A stretch of DNA of 64,000 bases, from the NCBI GenBank assembly GCA_963742865.1, contig CAVUNW010000088.1, positions 124,001 through 188,000 on the forward strand. Reading direction: 5' to 3'. A program made the translations under genes and the position numbers. Source of the DNA: Bog-532 sp963742865. GTDB taxonomy: Bacteria > Actinomycetota > Actinomycetes > Streptosporangiales > Streptosporangiaceae. Every line of letters begins with the position of its first letter. The stretch's first letter is position 1. The notes beneath the pieces were generated by a model. That model was not told the origin of the DNA. It saw nothing but the letters and a program-made list of their open reading frames with translations, and searched no databases. Positions 1 through 6,987 of the stretch are shown here, in pieces.

Positions 1-353
1 CGCACGTCGTGAATGTACTCCGGGCCAAAGGCCCGCACCCGGCCCGCGCTGACCGGCGAGGCCGTCACCGGGTGAAGCCGCCCGGGCGTCCCGGCCTGAT
101 GTTCCTCCAGAGCGCCCCACACGACACCGAACGCCCCGGCCGAGCCGCCGTGGTCGTGGAATCCGGTGCCCTGCCCCGGCAGCCAGCTGATCAGCCAGAT
201 TTCGTATTGGTCATCGGCGTGCAGCCGCTCGTACCAGCGCTCGTCCGGGCTGAGCCGGACGCGCGACATCCATTCGCGCGGTGCCGCGGCGAGCTTGCGT
301 ACCTCCCCGGCAAGCTGCCGGGGGCTGAGCGCAGCGGGAATGATGGTGGTCAT
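1..353 (-). CDS. Cysteine dioxygenase family protein, cut by the window edge
   Basis: The frame starts at the ATG at 353 and leaves the window on the left after 117 residues. Residues 52-70 contain IWLISWLPGQGTGFHDHGG. The HDH pair (66-68) and a later YIHDV (His 115) fit the three metal-binding histidines of type I cysteine dioxygenases, cytoplasmic cupin enzymes that oxidise L-cysteine to cysteine sulfinate. A GGAGAG lies 8 bases before the ATG. The frame stays open upstream to an ATG at 506, so a longer product cannot be excluded. Family call from motif and local sequence pattern; the C-terminal part is not visible. Confidence 0.8.
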   Translation of the reverse strand, partial: MTTIIPAALSPRQLAGEVRKLAAAPREWMSRVRLSPDERWYERLHADDQYEIWLISWLPGQGTGFHDHGGSAGAFGVVWGALEEHQAGTPGRLHPVTASPVSAGRVRAFGPEYIHDV

Positions 354-506
354 AGGGCGTCTCTCCTCGCGTCCTGGTTCCGGGCCGGCCTGGCCGGCGT
401 CACGTTCCTGAGCCGAACGGACCGGACAGAGGGCGCTTGCCTGGCGGCGGAGGTCCACGTGGAGACGGTGATGATGACGCTGACCGGGATGCACGGGCAC
501 GATCAT
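354..506 (-). promoter_or_regulatory. Cysteine leader-peptide-like ORF in frame with the dioxygenase
   Basis: An ATG at 506 opens a 51-codon stretch that reads without a stop into the dioxygenase ATG at 353. Codons 16-27 encode HVDLRRQASALC. This resembles the short actinobacterial leader peptides (HVDL..R..SALC type) found before sulfur-metabolism genes, where translation across Cys codons is thought to control the downstream gene. Such leaders normally have their own stop; here none is seen before the dioxygenase start. No clear ribosome site precedes 506, so leaderless translation is possible. The motif is seen directly; the regulatory role is inferred. Confidence 0.5.
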
Positions 507-518
507 GCCATCCAATGT

Positions 519-542
519 CTACTAAATCAATTTGGAAAGTAG
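519..542. promoter_or_regulatory. Inverted repeat upstream of the cysteine dioxygenase leader
   Basis: CTACT (519-523) and AGTAG (538-542) flank an AT-rich centre containing CAATTTG. This is an unusually AT-rich patch in the surrounding high-GC DNA, directly upstream of the leader ORF at 506. It could be an operator or the core promoter. No specific regulator is recognised. Confidence 0.35.
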
Positions 543-602
543 GTTAATCAGCTGAGCGCCTGGCGCGCGGCGCGCCACGTCCAGCGGGCATTCGGGGAGC
601 GT

Positions 603-1373
603 TCAGCCGGGGCGGTGGGCCACGACGAACACCCGGCGGAAGGGCAGAACCGTACCGAACGGACGTGACGGATACGCCTGCCTCATCCGGTCCCGGTAGT
701 CGGCCAGGAACTCACCGGCCTGCGCGTCATCCAGGATCGCCAGGACGGGCCGCAGCGCGGTGCCCTTGACCCATTCGACCACCGGGTCGGCGCCGCTCAG
801 CACGTGCAGGTACGTCGTCTCCCAGGCGTCGACCTGGCATCCGGCACTGGCCAGGCAGTCGAGGTATTGGACCGGGTCGGCGGCCTGGCGGGGGAATGCG
901 GCCGCGCCGAGCAGGGAACGCCAGCGTGCCGACGCGGCCATTTCGGCTATCGCCGTCTGCGAAGGCTGATCGAAGTTGCCCGGGAGCTGGACGGCCAGCC
1001 AGCCGCCGGCGGACAGCCACGACACCCAGCGGGACAGCAGGCCGAGGTGGCCCGGCACCCACTGCAGGACGGCATTGCAGGTGATGACGTCGACCGGAGA
1101 GGGCGGCTGCCAGTCGCGCAGGTCAGCCAGTTCGAAGGAGATACCCGGCTGGTCTTCCCACTTCCGCGCGGCCTTGACCATCTCCGGGGAACTGTCGACA
1201 CCGTGCACGGCGGCACCGGGCCAGCGGTGGCTGAGGTCGACGGTGAGATCGCCGGGCCCGCAGCCCAGGTCGACGACGGTGCGCGGCTGAGCGGCCCCGA
1301 TGCGGGCGATCAGCTCGGCAAAGGGCCTCGCCCGCTCGCCGGCGAAACGCCGGTACTGGCCCGGGTCCCACAT
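603..1373 (-). CDS. tam: Trans-aconitate 2-methyltransferase
   Basis: A 256-residue class I SAM-dependent methyltransferase. VVDLGCGPGDLT (34-45) is motif I, which binds SAM, and GVDSSPEMV follows as the second strand. The N-terminal MWDPGQYRRFAGERARPF is characteristic of Tam, which methylates trans-aconitate, the spontaneous isomer of the citric-acid-cycle intermediate cis-aconitate, and so removes an aconitase inhibitor. Length is normal for the family. The gene is divergent from a MarR regulator with two palindromes between them, the arrangement of the Streptomyces tam/tamR pair. Confidence 0.88.
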   Translation of the reverse strand: MWDPGQYRRFAGERARPFAELIARIGAAQPRTVVDLGCGPGDLTVDLSHRWPGAAVHGVDSSPEMVKAARKWEDQPGISFELADLRDWQPPSPVDVITCNAVLQWVPGHLGLLSRWVSWLSAGGWLAVQLPGNFDQPSQTAIAEMAASARWRSLLGAAAFPRQAADPVQYLDCLASAGCQVDAWETTYLHVLSGADPVVEWVKGTALRPVLAILDDAQAGEFLADYRDRMRQAYPSRPFGTVLPFRRVFVVAHRPG

Positions 1374-1386
1374 GAATGACTCCCTC

Positions 1387-1439
1387 TCTTGATATCGAGA
1401 TACCTTATCTCTACGTGCTCGGTCATCTTGACGTCAAGA
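1387..1439. promoter_or_regulatory. Two MarR-type operator palindromes between tam and tamR-like gene
   Basis: TCTTGACGTCAAGA at 1426-1439 is a perfect 14-bp palindrome. TCTTGATATCGAGA at about 1387-1401 matches the same pattern with one mismatched pair. Both sit in the 80-bp divergent gap between the tam start (1373) and the regulator start (1454), where binding could repress both genes. Assignment to the adjacent MarR protein is inferred from position. Confidence 0.6.
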
Positions 1440-1453
1440 GATATCCTGAGGCG

Positions 1454-2044
1454 ATGGAGGATGGTCCCGAGCCCAGGCCGGGGGCGGCGGTCACACCGCG
1501 GGGCGCACAGGTCCTTGACGGCGGACCAGGCCCGGCTGGTGCGCTGCGCGATGAGGTGGACGATCTGGTGGCCGCGTGGCACGCGCAGCGGCCCGATCTC
1601 GACGTGGAGCCCATGCAGGTGCTGAGCCGGGTGTCCCGGCTGGCCCGGCATCTCGACCTCGCCCGCCGGGCGTCGTTCGCGAGCCGCGGGCTGGAGACCT
1701 GGGCGTTCGACGTGCTGTCGGCGCTGCGCCGGCAGGGACCGCCGTACCAGATGACGCCGGGAGCACTGATCCGCGCGACGCTGGTGACCTCAGGCACCAT
1801 GACAAACCGGATCGACCGGCTCGCCGAGGCGGGGCTGGTCCGCAGGAAACCGGACCCGCGGGACCGGCGCGGCGTGCTCGTCACCCTTACCGACCAGGGC
1901 CGGGCCAAGGTCGATGACGCGCTGGCAGATCTGCTGCGCCGCGAGCGGGAACTGCTCGCCTCACTCGGGCCCGACGACCAGCGCACGCTCGCCGGGCTGC
2001 TGCGCGCGCTGCTCGCCCCCTTCGACGCGCTGCCGACGGAGTAG
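1454..2044 (+). CDS. MarR-family regulator, UrtR/TamR type
   Basis: A 196-residue winged-helix repressor starting at the ATG at 1454; the frame is open upstream to 1376, but that stretch covers the operators. The core runs from LSRVSRLARHLD through the recognition region SGTMTNRIDRLAEAGLVRR to the wing DPRDRRGVLVTLT. An extra N-terminal helix (DEVDDLVAAWHAQRPDLD) is the mark of the urate/metabolite-responsive UrtR subfamily, to which Streptomyces TamR belongs. TamR responds to citrate and trans-aconitate and controls tam and cycle enzymes. The divergent tam gene supports this role; the ligand is inferred. Confidence 0.8.
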   Translation: MEDGPEPRPGAAVTPRGAQVLDGGPGPAGALRDEVDDLVAAWHAQRPDLDVEPMQVLSRVSRLARHLDLARRASFASRGLETWAFDVLSALRRQGPPYQMTPGALIRATLVTSGTMTNRIDRLAEAGLVRRKPDPRDRRGVLVTLTDQGRAKVDDALADLLRRERELLASLGPDDQRTLAGLLRALLAPFDALPTE

Positions 2045-2123
2045 CCGGCGACAGCGGGTTGCCGGTGAGCGGCTGCCAGGCGAAGACGTCCACGAACAGA
2101 AGGGCACCCGGGTCGTCATCGCC

Positions 2124-3994
2124 TCAGGCCTCCAGGCCGGCCGCGACGCTGAGCCAGCGTTCTTCGAGGGCGGTCTTTTCGGCCTGGACCGAGCGCAGGT
2201 CGGACCCCATCTGGGTGAGCTTCTCGTAGTCGCTGGCGTTCTCGGCCATCTGCACGCCCAGTTGCGCCTCCCGGCCGGACAGCCGCTCGATCTGCCGTTC
2301 GAGCCGCTGCAGTTCCTTACGCGCGGCCCGTTCTTCCGCCGTGCCGAGGGCGGTCCCGTCCGCGGGTGCCGGGCTGGGCCCAGCCATGGCGGCGAGGGCG
2401 GGGACGGGCAGCGAGGCCTCACGGGTCCCGCGCACCCGCTCCAGGTACTGTTCCACCCCCCCGGCCAGGAACGACAGCTGGCCGTCTCCCAGCAGCGCCA
2501 CCACGTGGTCGGTCACCCGCTCCAGGAAGTACCGGTCGTGACTGACCACGGTCATCGAACCCGGCCACCCGTCCAGCAGGTCCTCGAGCTCGGTGAGGGT
2601 CTCGATGTCCAGGTCGTTGGTGGGCTCGTCGAGCAACAGCACGTTCGGCTCATCCATCAGCAGCCGGAGCAGCTGGAGCCGGCGCCGCTCCCCGCCGGAT
2701 AGCTCGCCGACCGGGGTCCACTGCGCGTCCCCGCGGAAGCCGAATCGCTCCAGCAGCTGGCTGGCCGAGATCTCCCGCTTGCCGACGCCCACGAAGGACC
2801 GGACGTCCTGCACCGCCTCGAGGACGCGGCGCCCGGGATCCAGCTCGGCCAGCTCCTGGCTGAGGTGAGCGATCCGCACGGTCCGGCCGCGCACCACGGT
2901 GCCCTCGGCCCGGACCGTATCCGGGCCGCCCGGCCCCGGCCCGCCAGCGCCCGCGCCGGGCGGCACCGGGGCTCGGCCTGGCCGGGCCGGCACGATAGAC
3001 CCGTCGAGCAGGCGCAGGAACGACGTCTTCCCGCTGCCGTTGACACCCACCAGGCCGGCCCGCTCACCGGGGGCCAGCTGCCAGGTGACGTCGTCCAGCA
3101 GCACGCGCGAGCCGGCCCACAGCGTGACGTCCTCGACGTCCAGCACGGTCTTGCCCAGCCGGGCGGTGGCGAGGCTGGTGAGCTCGACGGTGTCCCGGGC
3201 GGCGGCTCGTCGGCGATCAGCGCGTTGGCCGCCTGCACGCGGAACTTCGGCTTGGTGGACCGCGCCTGCGGGCCGCGCCGCAGCCACGCGAGCTCCTTGC
3301 GCATCAGGCCACGCCGACGGCGCTGGACGGCCTCCGCGTTCCGCTCGCGCTCGGCCTGGGCCAGCACGTACGCCGAGTATCCGCCCTCGTAGGCGTACAC
3401 CCGGCCGGAGTCCACCTCCCACATGCGGTCACACGCGGTATCCAGGAGCCAGCGATCGTGACTCACCACGACGAGAGCGCTGCCCCGGTCCCGCAGGTGC
3501 CGCCCCAGCCAGTCGATCGCCTCGAGGTCCAGGTGGTTGGTTGGCTCGTCCAGCAGCAGGACGTCAGCGTCGGAGACGAGCAGCGACGCCAGCGCCGTCC
3601 GCCGGCGCTCGCCACCGGAGAGCCGGCTGGTGCTGGCGCCGAGATCGATCCCGCCGAGCAGTTCGGCCACAACGCCCCGGGCCCGCGGATCGCTGGCCCA
3701 TACGTGCTCGGCGGCCTCGCTGGCCCCGGCGCCGAACACGGCCTCGCGGACCGTGCCGGACAACTCGTCCCGCTGGCGGAGGTACCCGATCCGCAGGCCG
3801 GCGGTCCGAGCGATCCGGCCGGAATCAGCCTCCATGGTCCCCGCGAGGAGGGACAGCAGGGTCGATTTCCCGGCCCCGTTGCGCCCGACGACACCGATCC
3901 GGTCCCCGGTCGAAACGCCCAGCGACACCGAGTCGAGCAGCGTGCGGTCGCCGAACGCCTTGGCCGCTTTCTCGGTGCTGATCAGGTTCACCAT
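2124..3994 (-). CDS. ABC-F family ATPase, broken by one frame change
   Basis: Two nucleotide-binding domains encoded in two frames. The first starts at the ATG at 3994 (MVNLISTEKAAKAFGDRTLL) after GGAGGG, with Walker A VGRNGAGKST, signature LSGGERRRTALASLL and LLLDEPTNHLDL. The second has VGVNGSGKTS, LSGGERRRLQLLRLL and LLLDEPTNDLDI. No membrane segments, so it is a soluble ABC-F protein, a family acting on ribosomes (translation factors or antibiotic protection). The frame changes near 3195-3205 in a GGGCGGCGG run; one missing base would restore a single protein of about 620 residues. It follows ispE, as in Streptomyces. A sequencing error is more likely than loss. Confidence 0.85.
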
Positions 3995-4043
3995 GCTGGC
4001 CGCACCCTCCGCGGGGCACGGCCGGACGGCTGACGACGGCCCG

Positions 4044-5036
4044 TCACGGCGTCCCGGCCGTGATTGACGCCCCCGGCACCGGGCCGGCTGCCCGGGCCAC
4101 CGCCCGGCACACCCCGGCACCGGACAGGGACGCGGCGAGATCAACCGCGCGCTCGGCGCCGGCGGCCAGGAAGACGCACGTCGGCCCGGATCCGGCCACG
4201 AGCGCCCCTAGCGCGCCGAGTTCACAGCCGGCCGCCAGGGTCTGGCGCAGCATCGGGAACATGGCAATGGCGGCCGGCTGCAGGTCATTGCTCAGCGCCT
4301 GGCCGACCGCGGCCGGCTGCCCGGACCGCAGCGCGCCCATCAGCGCATGATCCAGCGCGGGATCGGGTCCCGCGCCATCGGCGGCGAGCGCGGTTCCGGA
4401 ACCGGGCCCCGAACCAGATCCGGCCGGCGCCGGGTCGCGGGTGGCCCGCAGCCGGTCCAGGGTGGCGTAGACCTGCGGCGTGGACAGCGCACCGTCGGCT
4501 ACGGCCAGGACCCAGTGGTACTCGCCCGAGGCCAGCGCCGGGGTCAGCTGCTCCCCCCGGCCCTGCCCGACGGCGGTGCCTCCCATCAGCGCGAAGGCGA
4601 CGTCGCTGCCGACGTCGGCGGCCACCTCCCGCAGCTGCTCCTGGCTGAGCCCGGCATTCCACAGCTCGTTGCACGCGACGAGGGCGGCGGCCGCGTCCGC
4701 GCTCCCGCCGGCCAGCCCGGCGGCCACCGGTATCCGCTTCCGGATGGTGATCTCGATGGACCCGGTGAGGTCACGGGACAGGCCCGCGGCCCGCGCGAGG
4801 GCCGTGGCGGCCGTCAGGGCCAGGTTGTCCCGGCCGGAGGGCACCGCGTCCGCGCCCTCGCCCGTGACCAGTACCCGGTCTTCCCCGGCGGGGGCACCCT
4901 CGGTCACGGTCACGTCGTCGTACAGCGAGATCGCCTGGAACACGGTCACCAGGCCGTGGTAGCCGTCGGCGCGGCGCGGCCCGACGGCCAGCTGAAGATT
5001 GATTTTGGCGGGGGCCCGCACAGTCACACCAGTCAC
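4044..5036 (-). CDS. ispE: 4-diphosphocytidyl-2-C-methyl-D-erythritol kinase
   Basis: A 330-residue GHMP kinase that phosphorylates CDP-methylerythritol in the non-mevalonate isoprenoid pathway. The N-terminal VRAPAKINLQLAVG and the ATP-binding loop IPVAAGLAGGSADAAAAL (residues about 106-123) are diagnostic. The C-terminal GALVAGSGPTCVFLA is the third GHMP motif. A Gly/Ser/Ala-rich insert (around 205-225) makes it slightly longer than usual. Encoded on the minus strand 49 bases before the ABC-F gene and after rsmA, the standard actinobacterial order. Confidence 0.93.
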   Translation of the reverse strand: MTGVTVRAPAKINLQLAVGPRRADGYHGLVTVFQAISLYDDVTVTEGAPAGEDRVLVTGEGADAVPSGRDNLALTAATALARAAGLSRDLTGSIEITIRKRIPVAAGLAGGSADAAAALVACNELWNAGLSQEQLREVAADVGSDVAFALMGGTAVGQGRGEQLTPALASGEYHWVLAVADGALSTPQVYATLDRLRATRDPAPAGSGSGPGSGTALAADGAGPDPALDHALMGALRSGQPAAVGQALSNDLQPAAIAMFPMLRQTLAAGCELGALGALVAGSGPTCVFLAAGAERAVDLAASLSGAGVCRAVARAAGPVPGASITAGTP

Positions 5037-5070
5037 GATCCCCCGATTTTAATGGGATGTTGGCCCCGGC

Positions 5071-5222
5071 TGTGCTGGCCCGGGGGGACGACCCCCCGGA
5101 ACCCCCCGCGACGCCCCGCGCTGGTGCTCAACGTGACGCCGGGCGCTCACCCGGGCCAGGGCCCGGGGTCGCGCCTGGCCGGAGCTTCGCTCCGTCGGTC
5201 CGCAGCCCGCGTCCCGGGCTAG
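5071..5222 (+). repeat. Intergenic structured repeat, copy 1
   Basis: Starts TGTGCTGG, then the hairpin CCGGGGGG-ACGA-CCCCCCGG (5080-5099) and a second C-run, an arm rich in GCTCACCCGGGCC / GGCCCGGGG, a GGAGCTTCGCTCC mini-hairpin and GCAGCCCGC at the end. The same order of blocks occurs at 6828, 15290 and 43691. This copy overlaps the last 32 codons of the rsmA frame. Confidence 0.75.
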
Positions 5223-6069
5223 CACCCTTTTCGGCGATCAGAGTGAACTCGGCGATACTGAGGGCCTCGCCGCGCGCTCCCGGGTCGAGGCCGGCGGCGC
5301 GGACTACGCGTTCGGCCTCCGCGGCGGAACCGGCCCAGCCCGCCAGGGCCGCGCGCAGGGTCTTACGTCGCTGGCCGAATGCGGCGTCGATGACCGTGAA
5401 CACCTGCTCCCGGGACGCCGACGTCGGTGGCGGGTCCACCCGCTCGAACGACACCAGGCAGGAGTCAACCCCCGGCACCGGCCAGAACACGGTCCGCGGC
5501 ACCGGGCCGGCCAGGCGCATCCGCGCGAACCAGGCCAGCTTGGCCGAGGACACGCCGTACTCGCGGCTGCCCGGGGGGGCGCACATCCTCGCCCCGACCT
5601 CCGCCTGCACCATGACGAGGCCGTGCCGCAGCGACGGCCACCGGGACAGCACGTTGAGCAGCACCGGGACGGTCGCGTTGTAAGGCAGATTGGCCACGAG
5701 CACGGTGGGCGGATCCCCCGGAAGCTCACGTATCCGGACCGCGTCCGCCGTGACGACCTCCAGCCGCCCGGCGAGGGCGGGCGCGCGGGCCGCGACGGTC
5801 GCCGGCAGCGCGGCCGCCAGCGCCGGGTCCATCTCCACCGCGACGACCCGGGGCGCCGCCTCCAGGAGCGGAAGCGTCAGCGAGCCGAAGCCCGGGCCGA
5901 CTTCGAGGACGACGTTACCGGCCTGCAGCCCGGCCAGGGCGACGATCCGCCGCACCGTGCCGTGATCGATGACAAAGTTCTGGCCGAGCCGTTTGGTCGG
6001 CCGCACCCCGAGCCGCACGGCCAGATCCCTGATCTCGGCCTGCCTCAGCAGTCGCGCCCCGGTCACCAC
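5128..6069 (-). CDS. rsmA: 16S rRNA (adenine1518/1519-N6)-dimethyltransferase
   Basis: KsgA-type rRNA methyltransferase that dimethylates two adenines near the 3' end of 16S rRNA. Seen: LGVRPTKRLGQNFVID at the N-terminus, SAM motif VLEVGPGFGSLTLPLL and the catalytic NLPYNATVPVL. The homologous part appears to end near IAEFTLIAEKG, about residue 282. The remaining roughly 32 residues (Gly/Pro/Arg-rich) are encoded by intergenic repeat copy 1, so the present stop is probably acquired. The GTG at 6069 (or 6066) overlaps the tatD stop, indicating coupled translation. Confidence 0.92.
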   Translation of the reverse strand: MVTGARLLRQAEIRDLAVRLGVRPTKRLGQNFVIDHGTVRRIVALAGLQAGNVVLEVGPGFGSLTLPLLEAAPRVVAVEMDPALAAALPATVAARAPALAGRLEVVTADAVRIRELPGDPPTVLVANLPYNATVPVLLNVLSRWPSLRHGLVMVQAEVGARMCAPPGSREYGVSSAKLAWFARMRLAGPVPRTVFWPVPGVDSCLVSFERVDPPPTSASREQVFTVIDAAFGQRRKTLRAALAGWAGSAAEAERVVRAAGLDPGARGEALSIAEFTLIAEKGASPGRGLRTDGAKLRPGATPGPGPGERPASR

Positions 6070-6824
6070 GGGCCGAAGATGCGCTCCCCGGTCGCTGTCA
6101 CCAGCGCGCAGAGCTCGGCCAGGTCCATGTTCTTCACCTCGGCCAGGCGGCGTGCGGTGTAGGCCGCGAGAGCGGGCGAGTTCGGCTTGCCACGGAAGGG
6201 CACCGGGGTCAGGAACGGCGCGTCGGTCTCCACCAGCAGCAGGTCGGCGGGCGCCACCGCCGCCGCGTCACGCAGCGGCTGCGCGCTGGCGAAGGTGAGG
6301 TTGCCGGCGAAGCTCATCACGTACCCGGCGTCCGCGCACCGCTTCGCCATCCGCTCGTCACCGGAGAAGCAGTGGAAGACCACCTTGTCCGGCGGCCCCT
6401 CCTCGGCCAGGATGCGCAGCACGTCATCGTGCGCTTCCCGGTCATGGATCATGAGGGCCTTGCCGGTCCGCTTCGCGATCCCGATGTGCGCGCGGAACCA
6501 CTCACGCTGCAGCTCAGGGCCGGAGTGGTCCCGGTAGTAATCCAGGCCGGTCTCCCCGACCGCGCGAACCTGCGGCAGCCCGGCCAGCGTCTCGATCTCC
6601 GCCAGCACGTCGTCGAGCGCCGTCACCGCAGCCGTGTCGTTGGGGTGGATGGCAACGGCGGCGTAGACGTCCGCGTACTCCTCCGCGCACCGCGCCGACC
6701 AGCGCGACGACTCCAGGTCCACCCCGACCGTGATGACCCGCTCGATCCCGGCCGCGCGCGCCGCGCTGAGCACGCCGGGCACCGGCAGGCCGATCATGTC
6801 CAGGTGCGTATGGCTATCGAACAG
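6063..6824 (-). CDS. tatD: TatD-family metal-dependent hydrolase, start unclear
   Basis: A TIM-barrel nuclease/hydrolase of the TatD family. GVDLESSRWSARC, VRAVGETGLDYYRD, LMIHDREAHDDVL and VVFHCFSGD carry the usual metal-site residues. The first ATG in frame is at 6797, but the family's essential N-terminal HxH lies upstream: codons from 6824 read LFDSHTHLDM. So translation must begin at or before 6824. The only candidate there is CTG, because the sequence immediately upstream is repeat copy 2. The repeat has probably replaced the native start and ribosome site. It overlaps rsmA by a few bases. Confidence 0.88.
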   Translation of the reverse strand: MFDSHTHLDMIGLPVPGVLSAARAAGIERVITVGVDLESSRWSARCAEEYADVYAAVAIHPNDTAAVTALDDVLAEIETLAGLPQVRAVGETGLDYYRDHSGPELQREWFRAHIGIAKRTGKALMIHDREAHDDVLRILAEEGPPDKVVFHCFSGDERMAKRCADAGYVMSFAGNLTFASAQPLRDAAAVAPADLLLVETDAPFLTPVPFRGKPNSPALAAYTARRLAEVKNMDLAELCALVTATGERIFGPW

Positions 6825-6827
6825 TGT

Positions 6828-6977
6828 CGGCCCGGGGGGACGACCCCCCGGATCCCCCGCTGCGCTTCGCGCCCCGCTCCGGTACTCGCCGTGACACCGC
6901 CGCTCACCGGGCCGGAGGCCCGGTTCGCTGAGCGGTCGGAGCTTCGCTCCGCCGGTCCGTAACCCGCGCCGGTTCCG
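6828..6977 (+). repeat. Intergenic structured repeat, copy 2
   Basis: Best-structured copy. Hairpin CCGGGGGG-ACGA-CCCCCCGG near 6832-6851, then the nested arms CCGCTCA...TGAGCGG around CCGGGCC-GGA-GGCCCGG, then GGAGCTTCGCTCC and TAACCCGCGCC. It fills the gap between the metG stop (6988) and the tatD coding sequence (6824). Confidence 0.78.
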
Positions 6978-6987
6978 GGCGTTCCGC

